From positions 186,001 through 250,000 of the forward strand of contig NZ_JQNL01000001.1 of NCBI RefSeq assembly GCF_000745235.1: a DNA stretch of 64,000 nt, read 5' to 3'. This document shows, piece by piece, positions 7,989-16,664 of the stretch. The position numbers and the translations under genes were made by a program. The notes beneath the pieces are model-generated. The model searched no databases and was not told where the DNA came from. It saw only the letters and a program-made list of their open reading frames with translations. Source of the stretch: Luteibacter mycovicinus. GTDB taxonomy: Bacteria; Pseudomonadota; Gammaproteobacteria; Xanthomonadales; Rhodanobacteraceae. The stretch's first letter is position 1. Each line of letters begins with the position of its first letter.

Positions 7989-8824
7989 TGCCGACCGCCC
8001 CGAAACTCGCCACGGCTCTCGCCACGTTCGCCGCCAGCGAATGTCGTCGAGCCATTCGGTCGCTGGGCGACAGCAAGCAGCCACACAAGGGCATCCACGA
8101 AGCCCGCAAGGCCCTGCGGCGCCTGAAGAGCCTTTTGAGACTCGGGGCGACCGTGTTCGACCACGCCCTGCCACCACTCGAAATCGCCATCGATCGCCTC
8201 GCCGTAAGCCTCTCTTCCGTGCGAGACGCGCACGTCGCCGTTCTCACCGCCCGCTTGCTTGCCGGCGCCGACCCGTCCGATGGATGGAAGCACGCCATCG
8301 ACGCGCTGGAACTACGCAGCGAGGGCCGGCTTACCGCGGCGCTGATCAAGGATCCCCGGTTTCTTGAGCGCCGCAAACGGATTCGCGAACTCGCCCACGC
8401 CATCGCCGCGCTTCCGTGGCGGAAACTGTCACGGCATGCCGTCGAACACGCGCTCGCGAACTCGGAAAAGCGCGTCGCCAAAGCACGCAAGCGCATGCGC
8501 AAGTCGGCGACGACGGCCAACCTGCACCGTTGGCGCAGGCGGGCCCGACGGTTGCGCATGCAACTGGAGTTGATCCGTAAGGCACGCAAGGCGGCCGGCA
8601 TGCCCGCCTCGCACCATGCGGAACGCGACAAGGCACTCGCCAGGACGATGTCCGCCCTGTCCGACACGATAGGCAGCAAGCAGGATCTGCGCGCGCTGCG
8701 CAAGACCCTTCGCACCATCGTCGATCCCGACACCATGCCGGCGCTGATCGTCGCGATAACGCACGAGCTGAAGAAGCACCGCACGCCCACGATCGAATCG
8801 CTGCCTCAGCATCAGGGCGAATAG
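7988..8824 (+). CDS. CHAD domain protein (polyphosphate-associated)
   Basis: The 278-aa protein is a single CHAD domain. It is all-helical and very rich in Arg/Lys, with the conserved first-helix histidine in KGIHEARKALRRLKS, the RDAHV segment near residue 78, and the second repeat LHRWRRRARRLRMQLEL. CHAD domains bind inorganic polyphosphate through their basic face and localise to polyP granules. Unlike many family members it carries no CYTH (triphosphatase) domain. Its divergent neighbour is a PiT phosphate transporter, supporting a role in phosphate storage. The ATG at 7988 has no ribosome-binding site but sits at the predicted transcription start. Confidence 0.85.
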   Translation: MPTAPKLATALATFAASECRRAIRSLGDSKQPHKGIHEARKALRRLKSLLRLGATVFDHALPPLEIAIDRLAVSLSSVRDAHVAVLTARLLAGADPSDGWKHAIDALELRSEGRLTAALIKDPRFLERRKRIRELAHAIAALPWRKLSRHAVEHALANSEKRVAKARKRMRKSATTANLHRWRRRARRLRMQLELIRKARKAAGMPASHHAERDKALARTMSALSDTIGSKQDLRALRKTLRTIVDPDTMPALIVAITHELKKHRTPTIESLPQHQGE

Positions 8825-9104
8825 ACCGGAATACCCTTTCTCCGTCCCAGCCCGACCGACGATCCCGCCTTCCGCCACCGTGCTCTTTGCCTGACCGCCT
8901 ATGCGCTTCCGGCAAGTCGGCTCGCGACCGCGACGCCGTCACGCCGATCGATTGACCCACGTTGTCATGCGGGACATTTGAGCCACTGCGGCGGACGCAA
9001 AGTGGCTTGCGCAGTGCATCACGACCGGGACATCGCGTATACAGGATCGAGGAAGGAAATACCCTGCGATGCCGCAAAACGGGCGCTGCGGCTTTCATGG
9101 CGCC

Positions 9105-9124
9105 CGTCACATTTCGTCACATTT
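9105..9124. repeat. Tandem CGTCACATTT repeat (Clp-half-site-like)
   Basis: CGTCACATTT occurs twice back to back (9105-9114, 9115-9124), a 10-bp period that puts both copies on one face of the helix. Each contains TCACA, half of the CRP/Clp consensus, but as a direct rather than inverted repeat. Confidence 0.4.
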
Positions 9125-9130
9125 CAAATA

Positions 9131-9151
9131 GACAACGTTGTCATTCGGGAC
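9131..9151. promoter_or_regulatory. LacI/NagR-type operator upstream of the chitinase gene
   Basis: GACAACGTTGTC (9131-9142) is a perfect 12-bp palindrome with the central CG typical of LacI-family operators. With its flanks it matches TGACAACGTTGTCA at 13 of 14 positions, the type of site I recall for LacI-family GlcNAc-catabolism repressors. Its right half plus flank is repeated 176 bp upstream at 8959-8975 with one mismatch inside 16 bp. Confidence 0.55.
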
Positions 9152-9282
9152 TAAACCGTAAGCGCTCAATCGTGGTTGGTCGTATCGCGCAAGGACGCGG
9201 TCAGGGGACGTGGACGCCGGCAATCCGCCGTGGTCGCGCGCGCCCCTTCCCTTTCAAGCACCACTCGATCCGGAGGCGCTCC

Positions 9283-10608
9283 ATGTTCCCGAAAGCATCA
9301 GCTATGCGGTCTCGTGCGGTACTGGGCGGATGTACAGGCAGTCTCGCCCTCGCCATCGCGCTCGCTCTTTCCTCGGTCGTCCCTGTGAATGCCGCGCACG
9401 CGGCCACCGCATGCGCCGCCGCCTGGCAGGCGGGCACGGTTTATACCGGCGGCAATGTGGCCAGCAAGAACGGCACCAACTACGTCGCCAACTGGTGGAC
9501 CCAGGGCAACGATCCCGCCACGAACAGCGGCGGTGCCGGTTCCGGTCAGCCGTGGACCTCGCAGGGCGCCTGCGACGGCGGCACCACCACGCCGCCCACC
9601 GACCCGGGCAATCCGGGCGGCGATCCGCCGACCAACCCGCCGCCCGCGGCGGGCGACCTGCTGTTCAGTCCTTACAAGGACATCACGATCAACCTCGACT
9701 GGAACACCAACATCATGTCGACGCTGGTCACCGGAACGCGGATTCCGGTCGTCGGCAGCGGCAGCCTGGTTTCGACGCAGGTACCGAACATCGGTGCGAT
9801 CACCCTCGCCTTCGCGACCGGCGAATGCGGCAGCGAGAACTGGGGCGGCGTTCCCGCCGCGGCATTTGCCAGCGCGAACATCGCGCGGCTCAACAGTGCA
9901 GGCGTGAATTACGTCGTCTCCACCGGCGGTCAGGCGGGAACGTTTACCTGCGGCAGCACCGCGGGCATGGCCAAGTTCATCCAGACGTACAACTCATCGC
10001 ACCTCGTCGGCATCGACTTCGACATCGAGGCCGGCCAGACGCCCGCGCAGCTCAACGCGCTGATCGCCAATGCCAAGTATGCCGCGGGCCTGTATCCGAA
10101 CCTGCGCTTCTCGTTCACGCTGGCCACCCTGGCCGCTTCGGACGGCAGCTACGGCGGCCTGAACAGCACCGGTGACACGGTGGTCCGTGCCGTGCTCGCA
10201 TCCGGCCTGCAGAACTACACCATCAACCTCATGACGATGGATTACGGTGCGGCCGGTGCCGGTATCTGCGTGGTCAGCGGCGGTAGCTGCGACATGGGTC
10301 AGTCGGCCATCCAGGCGGCGAAGAACCTGCAGCACACCTACGGCATTCCGCTGACGAAGATCGAGCTCACGCCGATGATCGGTGTCAACGACGTGTCGAG
10401 CGAGACCTTCACCCTTCAGGACATCGACGAGGTGACGGCGTACGCCGCGACCAACAAGCTGGCCGGCGTGCACTTCTGGTCGCTCGACCGCGACACGCCA
10501 TGCACCAACGGCAACAACGGCGGCTTTGCCTCGCCGACGTGCAACTCGGTGTCGGGCACCAGTGCCTTGCAGTACACCAGGCGGTTCCTGAGCGACCTCG
10601 GTCGCTGA
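9283..10608 (+). CDS. Secreted chitinase: CBM5/12 carbohydrate-binding module plus GH18 catalytic domain
   Basis: The 441-aa protein starts at an ATG with CGGAGG six bases upstream. It has a long signal peptide (cleavage after about residue 40, AAHA), a chitin-binding CBM5/12-type module (about 42-97: AAWQAGTVYTGGNVASKNG and WWTQGNDP), a Pro/Thr/Gly linker (98-124) and a GH18 domain (125-441). The catalytic Glu249 lies in GIDFDIE. The first Asp of the DGxDxDxE motif is Val242, whereas the Asp pair and Glu are kept. The enzyme should hydrolyse chitin outside the cell. A GlcNAc-type operator upstream and a terminator downstream indicate a single-gene, inducible unit. Confidence 0.88.
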   Translation: MFPKASAMRSRAVLGGCTGSLALAIALALSSVVPVNAAHAATACAAAWQAGTVYTGGNVASKNGTNYVANWWTQGNDPATNSGGAGSGQPWTSQGACDGGTTTPPTDPGNPGGDPPTNPPPAAGDLLFSPYKDITINLDWNTNIMSTLVTGTRIPVVGSGSLVSTQVPNIGAITLAFATGECGSENWGGVPAAAFASANIARLNSAGVNYVVSTGGQAGTFTCGSTAGMAKFIQTYNSSHLVGIDFDIEAGQTPAQLNALIANAKYAAGLYPNLRFSFTLATLAASDGSYGGLNSTGDTVVRAVLASGLQNYTINLMTMDYGAAGAGICVVSGGSCDMGQSAIQAAKNLQHTYGIPLTKIELTPMIGVNDVSSETFTLQDIDEVTAYAATNKLAGVHFWSLDRDTPCTNGNNGGFASPTCNSVSGTSALQYTRRFLSDLGR

Positions 10609-10617
10609 CGCGATACG

Positions 10618-10647
10618 CCGCCCCCGGCCGTGTCCGGGGGCGGCTTT
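10618..10647 (+). terminator. Rho-independent terminator of the chitinase gene
   Basis: A perfect 10-bp GC stem (CCGCCCCCGG at 10618-10627, CCGGGGGCGG at 10634-10643) with a 6-nt loop is followed by CTTTA. It begins nine bases after the chitinase stop and abuts the stop of the convergent response-regulator gene. Confidence 0.75.
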
Positions 10648-11035
10648 ACGATACGTGTGCCGGGCGCTGGCGGCCGGGGACGGACAGCAACGCCTCGACC
10701 ACGTCGGCGCGCCTGAAAGGCTTGGTGCAGATCGTGCAGCTGCTGTAGGCCGGCTTGATGCTGTCGCGCGCATAGCCGGTCATGAACACGACGTGCGCTC
10801 CACGAGCCAGGAGGGCATCGACGGCGGGATAGGAATACTCGCCGTGCAGGTTTACATCGACCAGCGCCGCGTCGATGTAGGCGTCCGATGCGGCATGCCG
10901 GATCGCTTCATCGAGCCATCCGAACGGTCCGATGGCGTTGGCACCTGCCGATCGAAGGAGAACGACGAGCGACTGCGCGATGACGTAGTCGTCCTCGATC
11001 ACCATGACCGCCTTGCCGGTCAGTTCCATACCCAT
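10646..11035 (-). CDS. Single-domain response regulator (CheY-like receiver)
   Basis: The 129-aa protein is a receiver domain alone. It has the acidic pair in VMVIEDD (residues 14-16), phosphoacceptor Asp60 in ALVDVNLHG, the MTGYA switch Thr region and a conserved Lys in TICTKPF (about residue 107). It follows the CheB-CheR-HWE kinase gene with a 22-bp gap in the same direction and is the obvious phosphorylation target. Small receivers of this group, next to HWE kinases, commonly act as phosphate sinks or partners in general stress or light signalling. No output domain is present. The start could also be the Met at residue 3. Confidence 0.85.
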   Translation of the reverse strand: MGMELTGKAVMVIEDDYVIAQSLVVLLRSAGANAIGPFGWLDEAIRHAASDAYIDAALVDVNLHGEYSYPAVDALLARGAHVVFMTGYARDSIKPAYSSCTICTKPFRRADVVEALLSVPGRQRPAHVS

Positions 11036-11057
11036 GGTCTTCGCCCCCCCTCGCGGA

Positions 11058-14000
11058 TCAGTAATGGACGCCGCGATTGTTCATCGGCATGTCGAGAACG
11101 TAGCGGACACCGTCTTCCTCCAGTTGCCAGGAGGGCCTGGCACGTAACGAGAACGCGAGCGCCTGCTCGATCAGTTCCCGTCCGAAACCCTTTCCGACCT
11201 CGCGGTTCGCGATCGCCACGCCACTTTCCTTCCACGTCAACGACAGCGTTTCCTCGCTCTCGCCGATGAGGCGCCAGGTCACGGCGAGGGTGCCACCACC
11301 GTCGTTCCGCAATGCACCGTACTTCACCGCGTTCGTTGTCAGCTCGTGCAGCGCCATGCACAGTGTCTGCGCCACGTCATAGCTGAGCGGCACGGCGGGA
11401 CCCTCGATGGAGACCTTGCCGGCGGGCACCGGGTGAGCCTCCAGTTCCAGCCGAAGCATATCGCTCAGGTCGATCGACTCACCGGACTGGCTTCCCACCA
11501 GACCCTGCACACGGCTGAGCGCACCGAGACGGACGCTGAGTTCGTCGAGGCCCTGCGAACCTTTGACGGTGCGTCGGACGATGCTCTCCACGATGGTCAG
11601 CAGATTGCGCGTCCGATGCTGCAACTCGGCGATGAGCATCCTCTGTCGCGCTTCCGAGCGGGTCAGGCTCGTGATGTCCAGAAACGTCACCACGACGCCG
11701 TCCACCTGCGCATCGGAAGCCTGATAAGGGGCGACGCGAAGGAGGTAGTGCCGCCGCCCGTCCTCGCTGGTGGTGCGCCGCTCGATCGGCGCGTGATACC
11801 GGAAGACCTTGTCGATGTCCTCCGGCAGGGTGGGAATCAGCAGCTGCGTGGACAGATCCGTGATAGGCCTGCCGCGGTCGCTGCCCCGGATATTGAAGAC
11901 CGTTGCGACAGCCGGTGTGTAGGAGCGTATGACGAGACCGCGATCCAGGAACACCGTCGCCACGTTCGTGCTGTCGAAGAGGTTGATCAGGTCGCTGTTG
12001 GCCCGGTCGAGCGCGTCGATCTTGCCGTGAAGCTCGCCATTGACGGTGTGCAGTTCCTCGTTGACGGACTGCAGTTCCTCCTTGGATGCTTCGAGCTCCT
12101 CGTTGGTGGACTGGAGTTCTTCGTTGACCGAGACGAGTTCTTCGTTGGACGCCTTGAGTTCCTCAAGCGAGGTCTCGTACTCCTCTACCATCGACTGCAG
12201 GCGATCGCGCGTCTCGCGCAGTTCGTGTTCCACCTGCGAACCGTCGGCGCTGCCACGACCGAGGTGATCGATCGCATCGCCGCGACTCTGGACCACTCCC
12301 TGATCGACAAACAGGACGATGTACAGCGAATCGGCGGCGTCTCCGCCCTGAAGGGCCTCGACGTGCAGCGTGAGGACCTGGATGCGCCCGTCTTCGAGTT
12401 CCACCATGACGCCTTCGCGGCTGCTGGCACGGCCGCTCTCGACGCAGGCACGGAAGCAGGTTCGCAGATCGAGCCGGATATCCTTCCGCGCCATGGTCAT
12501 AAGGTGACGGGTCGGCGCGCCTGCGGGCGGCTCGAGATACTTGCCCGTACGCGAGGAGTAATAGACAACGTCGCCATCGCGGTTGGCGACGACGTGCGCA
12601 GGCGCGAAGCGATCCAGCACCTGCTGATCCACCAGCTGGCGAAGACCGGTTCCCGGCACGTCGGTACGGCGTGGGGACATCACGGCGGCGTACCCGCCGG
12701 TACCCCGCGCGGGACCCACCGGAAGGCGCAGATTGCGAGTGCTGTCGGAACGGCGACGGAAGATACGATGGCGCTTCTCCAGGGATTCGAACAGATCGTC
12801 AAACAGACTGACATTTTCAGCGGAGCCCAGAAACAGGAAACCGCCCGGACGAAGGGCGTAATGAAAGATCGGAATCACCTGGCTCTGCACATCCGCGCCG
12901 AAATAGATCAGCAGATTGCGGCAGGAAACGAGGTCGATGCGGGAAAACGGCGGGTCGCGGATCAGGCTGTGCGGGGAGAAGATGCACAGGTCGCGCACTT
13001 CCCTGGCCACCACGTATGCGTCCCCGTCGGCGGTGAAGAATCGCTCGCGGCGCTCAGCGGACACGGATGTCATCAGTGCTTCCGGATAGCGAGCCGCGCG
13101 GGCCACGGAAAGCGCGCTGTCATCGATGTCGGTGGCGAACAACTGGACTTTCGGCGGCGCGCTCAACGCATCCATGTATTCGCGTACCACGATGGCGATG
13201 GAGTAAACCTCTTCACCCGTGGCACAGCCGGGCACCCAGAGGCGTACGACATCGTCGGCTCCCTTGTGCTCGAAGAGCCGGGGTATCACGCTGGCCGCCA
13301 GCGCTTCGAAAGCGGCGGCGTCCCGGAAGAAGCTGGTCACGCTGATCAGCAGGTCGCGGAACAACGCGTGCACCTCCTGCGCGTCCGTGCGAAGCAGCGC
13401 CAGATACTCATCCATCGAGCGCATGTCGTGTACCTGCATGCGTCGCTCCACGCGCCTGACGAAGGTTTTCGTCTTGTATCCGCTGAAGTCGTGTCCAAGC
13501 TGGCCACGCAGCAACTTGTAGATGTGGCCCAGCAGGTCGGCGCGGGACTGCTCCGCCTCCCTGGATGCGATGCCGGTCCGCTCGAGGGCATCCGCCGCGT
13601 GCATCATGTCGAGCAGGCGCGCCCCCATACGCTCGGCGGGCAAGGCGAAGTCGATGAAACCCGTGGAGATCGCCGTGTCCGGCATGCTGGGATGGCGCGG
13701 GCCGAAGCCATCGGGCGCCTGGGCCATGGTGATACCGCCGTGCTCCTTGATCGCCTTGACCCCCAGCGTCCCGTCTCCATCGCCTCCGGAAAGAACCACG
13801 CCGACGGACCGCTCGGCGAAGTCCGTGGCCAGCGACGCCAGGAGCAGATCGACAGGCTTGACCTCGCCGCGACCCACGGTCGCAGTGAGCACGAGGCGCC
13901 CCTGGGCGGTGGTCAGGGTGGCTCCTTCGGGCAGTACGTAGACATGCCCCGATTCCACAGGCGAATCATGGACAGCGACCGAGACGGGCCGGGAGGTGAA

Positions 14001-14171
14001 GCGCGCCAGTACCTCGTGCAGCAGGCTCTCGCGTTCGGGGTTCAGGTGGGTCGCGACGACGAAGGCGGCGTCCAGTTCATCCGGTACGCCCTGGAAAAAA
14101 CCTTGCAGGGCTTCGATGCCACCGGCGGAAGCGCCGATACCCACGACGAGAAAGGTGTCTTCAAGGCTCAT
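11058..14171 (-). CDS. CheB-CheR-PAS-HWE histidine kinase fusion protein
   Basis: The 1037-aa cytosolic signalling protein has, in order: a CheB methylesterase domain (about 1-190; Ser15 in GIGASAGG, His42 in THLNPE, Asp133 in GGDGDGT), CheR N- and C-domains (about 215-480; GCATGEEVYS, NLLIYF), a PAS-like region (about 520-640), a Glu/Asn-rich coiled coil (about 660-730, repeats of SxNEEL), a PAS domain (about 735-845) and an HWE kinase module. The module has His852 in ELQHRTRN, HELTTNAVKYGAL and the WKE signature in LTWKESG. The Met at 14171 (GAGGG upstream) starts right at the CheB fold. Such fusions couple methylation-type domains to a stress-type kinase. The receiver gene downstream is its likely partner. 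Confidence 0.9.
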   Translation of the reverse strand: MSLEDTFLVVGIGASAGGIEALQGFFQGVPDELDAAFVVATHLNPERESLLHEVLARFTSRPVSVAVHDSPVESGHVYVLPEGATLTTAQGRLVLTATVGRGEVKPVDLLLASLATDFAERSVGVVLSGGDGDGTLGVKAIKEHGGITMAQAPDGFGPRHPSMPDTAISTGFIDFALPAERMGARLLDMMHAADALERTGIASREAEQSRADLLGHIYKLLRGQLGHDFSGYKTKTFVRRVERRMQVHDMRSMDEYLALLRTDAQEVHALFRDLLISVTSFFRDAAAFEALAASVIPRLFEHKGADDVVRLWVPGCATGEEVYSIAIVVREYMDALSAPPKVQLFATDIDDSALSVARAARYPEALMTSVSAERRERFFTADGDAYVVAREVRDLCIFSPHSLIRDPPFSRIDLVSCRNLLIYFGADVQSQVIPIFHYALRPGGFLFLGSAENVSLFDDLFESLEKRHRIFRRRSDSTRNLRLPVGPARGTGGYAAVMSPRRTDVPGTGLRQLVDQQVLDRFAPAHVVANRDGDVVYYSSRTGKYLEPPAGAPTRHLMTMARKDIRLDLRTCFRACVESGRASSREGVMVELEDGRIQVLTLHVEALQGGDAADSLYIVLFVDQGVVQSRGDAIDHLGRGSADGSQVEHELRETRDRLQSMVEEYETSLEELKASNEELVSVNEELQSTNEELEASKEELQSVNEELHTVNGELHGKIDALDRANSDLINLFDSTNVATVFLDRGLVIRSYTPAVATVFNIRGSDRGRPITDLSTQLLIPTLPEDIDKVFRYHAPIERRTTSEDGRRHYLLRVAPYQASDAQVDGVVVTFLDITSLTRSEARQRMLIAELQHRTRNLLTIVESIVRRTVKGSQGLDELSVRLGALSRVQGLVGSQSGESIDLSDMLRLELEAHPVPAGKVSIEGPAVPLSYDVAQTLCMALHELTTNAVKYGALRNDGGGTLAVTWRLIGESEETLSLTWKESGVAIANREVGKGFGRELIEQALAFSLRARPSWQLEEDGVRYVLDMPMNNRGVHY

Positions 14172-14289
14172 GGCGTCCCTCATCCTGGCGCCCGGCATCA
14201 AGAAGGCATGCCCATGCTCATGCGCACCGCCCCGGAAGTCAAATGGCCGCCGCGTCCCGCCACTGGCGGCGGATTCACGGATCGATCAT

Positions 14290-14308
14290 AATAAGATCGA
14301 TTCGCATT
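14290..14308. promoter_or_regulatory. Candidate Fur box upstream of the siderophore receptor
   Basis: The 19-mer at 14290-14308 (AATAAGATCGATTCGCATT) matches the Pseudomonas/Xanthomonas-style Fur site AATGAGAATGATTCTCATT at 15 of 19 positions. It lies 44 bp before the receptor ATG in an otherwise GC-rich region. Confidence 0.6.
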
Positions 14309-14351
14309 TCCATTCGCTTCTAGTCGGGCGACTTTCGCCCTCGGGACCACC

Positions 14352-16562
14352 ATGCTTGCCACCTCCTTCCAGGCGCGTCGCCGCCTCGCCGTGTCCATCC
14401 GCGCCTCTCTGATCGGTGCGCTTCTCGTCACCGGTGCCGCACACGCGGCCGATGCATCCGCCCCGGACGATCAGAACAAGCACACGGACAACGTCACCAC
14501 CCTGTCCGGCATGCAGGTAGCGGCGAATGTCGTCGCGCCTACGGCGGCCTACGCGGGTGGGCAGGTTGCCCAGGGCGGCCGCTTCGGCGTGCTGGGTAAC
14601 CAGGACATGATGAACGTGCCTTTCAGCATGACCAGCTATACGGACACGCTGATCCGCAATCAGCAGGCCCGCTCGCTGGGTGACGTGGTCTCGAACGACC
14701 CGTCGGTCCGGACCGGTTTCGGCTACGGCAATTTCTCGCAGACCTTCGTGATCCGCGGTTTTCAGGTCGCCAGCGACGACATCGGCTTCGACGGTCTCTA
14801 CGGTCTCCTGCCACGCCAGCTCCTGGCGCCGGAGCTGGTCAACCGCGTCGAGGTGTTCAAGGGTGCCAGCGCCTTTCTCAACGGCATCAGCCCGGGCGGC
14901 ACGGCCGTCGGCGGCAATATCAACATCGCGCCCAAGCGCGCCGAGGCCGAGCCCATCACACGCATCGGCATGGACTGGGGCAGCGACAGCCAGATCGGCG
15001 AGAGCGTCGATATCGGCCGTCGGTTCGGCGCCGGCAAGGAATTCGGTATCCGCGTGAACGCCGTCCACCGCGAGGGTGGCGACGCCATCGATGGCGAAAA
15101 GCGTCGCGTTACCGCGCTCGGCGTCGCGTTCGACTTCCAGGGTGAGAACCTGCGCATCACGACCGATCTCGGTTATCAGAAGCAGGACATTACGGGTGGC
15201 CGTGCGGTCGTCTACAACGGCGGCCTGACCTATGTGCCGCGCGCGCCTTCGGCGAAGACCAATTATGCCCAGCCGTGGTCCAACTCGTCGCTGGAAGATA
15301 CCTTCGGCGTGGTTCGTGCCGAATATGACTTCACCGACTGGCTGACCGGTTACGTGGCCGCCGGTGTCCATCACGGTAACGAGTATGGCGACTACGTGAG
15401 CCCGACGCTGCTCAACGGCAGCGGCAGCGCCACCGAGACGCGCTTCACCGTGCCCTATATCGCGGACACCGCGACCGGCGAAGCGGGTCTGAACGCCAAA
15501 TTCGACGGCGACGTGAGCCAGCGCGTCAACGTGAGTTTCTCGGCACTCAATTTCCGCAAGAAGGCGGCGTACGCCGGCTCGCTGACGCCCATCCAGACTA
15601 ACATCTACTCGCCGACCTACGTGCCGGTTCCGGCGTTCGACTACGACATCGGTCCTATTGCCGATCCGGGCATCACGGGGCGTACGATCCTTCGCAGCGT
15701 GGCGGTGTCCGACACCCTCGGCTTCATGGACGACCGCCTGCAGGTGACCCTCGGCGCCCGACGCCAGAAGCTCGAAGTACTCGGCTACGACTATGGCACC
15801 GAGGTGAAGAACTCGGAGTACAGCCAGTTCGCCAACAGCCCGATTGTCGGCGTCAATTTCCGTCTCGCCGACCAGTGGTCGATCTACGCCAACCACATCG
15901 AAGCGCTGACCCAGGGTGGCCAGGCGCCGGATACGTACGGTAGCCTGCCGGTGACGAATGCCGGCCAGGTGTTCGCACCGTACAAGTCGAAGCAGAACGA
16001 GGTCGGCGTGAAGTGGGACGCCGGTGAATTCGGCAGCACGCTGTCGCTGTTCCAGATCAAGCAGCCCAACGCGTATGTCGATCCCTCGACCGTCACCTAT
16101 GTGGTCAACGGCGAACAGCGCAACCGCGGCGTCGAGTGGAGCTTCTTCGGTGAACCCGTCAAGGGCCTGCGCCTGCTGGGCGGCGCCAACTATATCCAGC
16201 CTGAGCAGACCGACACGCAGGACGGGGTCAACGAAGGCAAGGACTCCATCGGCACGCCGCGCTTCCAGGCGAACCTGGGTGCCGAGTGGGACATTCCGAA
16301 CACCCCGGACATTTCGCTGAGCGCGCGCGCCGTCCGTACGGGCAAGCAGTATCTGGATGCCGCCAACTCGCTCAGGCTCCCGGCATGGACGACGTATGAC
16401 GTGGGTGCACGCACGACGGCTCACCTCGAGGGCGTACCCGTCACGTTCCGCCTGACGGTGCGCAACGTCGCCAACAAGGGGTACTGGGCCAGTGCCAACG
16501 GCGGTTACCTGAGCCAGGGAACGCCGCGTACGTTCATGGTGTCGGCTTCGTTCGACCTGTAA
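14352..16562 (+). CDS. TonB-dependent siderophore receptor
   Basis: The 736-aa outer-membrane protein has a signal peptide (about 1-33, ending AAHAA), a plug domain (about 70-200, with QTFVIRGFQV and RVEVFKGASAFLNG) and a 22-strand barrel ending in the aromatic C-terminus MVSASFDL. The plug pattern, including NIAPKRAEAEPI, is that of hydroxamate/catecholate siderophore receptors (FhuA/FiuA/FpvA group). It lacks an N-terminal STN domain, so it should not signal to FecR. The upstream Fur box agrees with iron-regulated uptake. The exact siderophore cannot be read from the sequence. A REP-like hairpin follows its stop. Confidence 0.9.
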   Translation: MLATSFQARRRLAVSIRASLIGALLVTGAAHAADASAPDDQNKHTDNVTTLSGMQVAANVVAPTAAYAGGQVAQGGRFGVLGNQDMMNVPFSMTSYTDTLIRNQQARSLGDVVSNDPSVRTGFGYGNFSQTFVIRGFQVASDDIGFDGLYGLLPRQLLAPELVNRVEVFKGASAFLNGISPGGTAVGGNINIAPKRAEAEPITRIGMDWGSDSQIGESVDIGRRFGAGKEFGIRVNAVHREGGDAIDGEKRRVTALGVAFDFQGENLRITTDLGYQKQDITGGRAVVYNGGLTYVPRAPSAKTNYAQPWSNSSLEDTFGVVRAEYDFTDWLTGYVAAGVHHGNEYGDYVSPTLLNGSGSATETRFTVPYIADTATGEAGLNAKFDGDVSQRVNVSFSALNFRKKAAYAGSLTPIQTNIYSPTYVPVPAFDYDIGPIADPGITGRTILRSVAVSDTLGFMDDRLQVTLGARRQKLEVLGYDYGTEVKNSEYSQFANSPIVGVNFRLADQWSIYANHIEALTQGGQAPDTYGSLPVTNAGQVFAPYKSKQNEVGVKWDAGEFGSTLSLFQIKQPNAYVDPSTVTYVVNGEQRNRGVEWSFFGEPVKGLRLLGGANYIQPEQTDTQDGVNEGKDSIGTPRFQANLGAEWDIPNTPDISLSARAVRTGKQYLDAANSLRLPAWTTYDVGARTTAHLEGVPVTFRLTVRNVANKGYWASANGGYLSQGTPRTFMVSASFDL

Positions 16563-16597
16563 AGAGCATCGCCAGCGGGGCTGGCTCCTACAGAAGC
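16563..16597. repeat. REP-like element (GTAG-type hairpin)
   Basis: Directly after the receptor stop, GCCAGC-GGG-GCTGGC (16571-16585) forms a perfect hairpin flanked on the complementary strand by GTAGGA. This GTAG head plus small GC hairpin is the layout of REP elements mobilised by RAYT transposases in Pseudomonas and Stenotrophomonas. I see only one copy in this window. Confidence 0.5.
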
Positions 16598-16664
16598 CGG
16601 CCCTGCGCCGTAACACCGCTGCCACAAACGCCTCCTAGGCTCGTCACACGAACCGGGAGCGACC

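Larger units (their letters stand above)
8825..9282 (+). other. 458-bp intergenic regulatory region upstream of the chitinase
   Basis: I find no credible gene here. It holds a 17-bp direct repeat containing a LacI-type half-site (8959-8975 and 9135-9151), a near-perfect GACAACGTTGTC palindrome (9131-9142), and two abutting copies of CGTCACATTT (9105-9124) that resemble Clp/CRP half-sites. The palindrome is about 140 bp before the chitinase ATG. Confidence 0.5.

Noticed and set aside
11346..14291. A 981-codon open frame on the plus strand opposite the CheB-CheR-HWE kinase
   Set aside because: The minus strand encodes clear catalytic motifs throughout. Long antisense frames are expected in such GC-rich coding DNA, and the translated product has no family features.
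14286..16625. A 779-codon open frame opposite the siderophore receptor
   Set aside because: It mirrors the receptor codons and lacks any domain. It is a shadow of the real gene.
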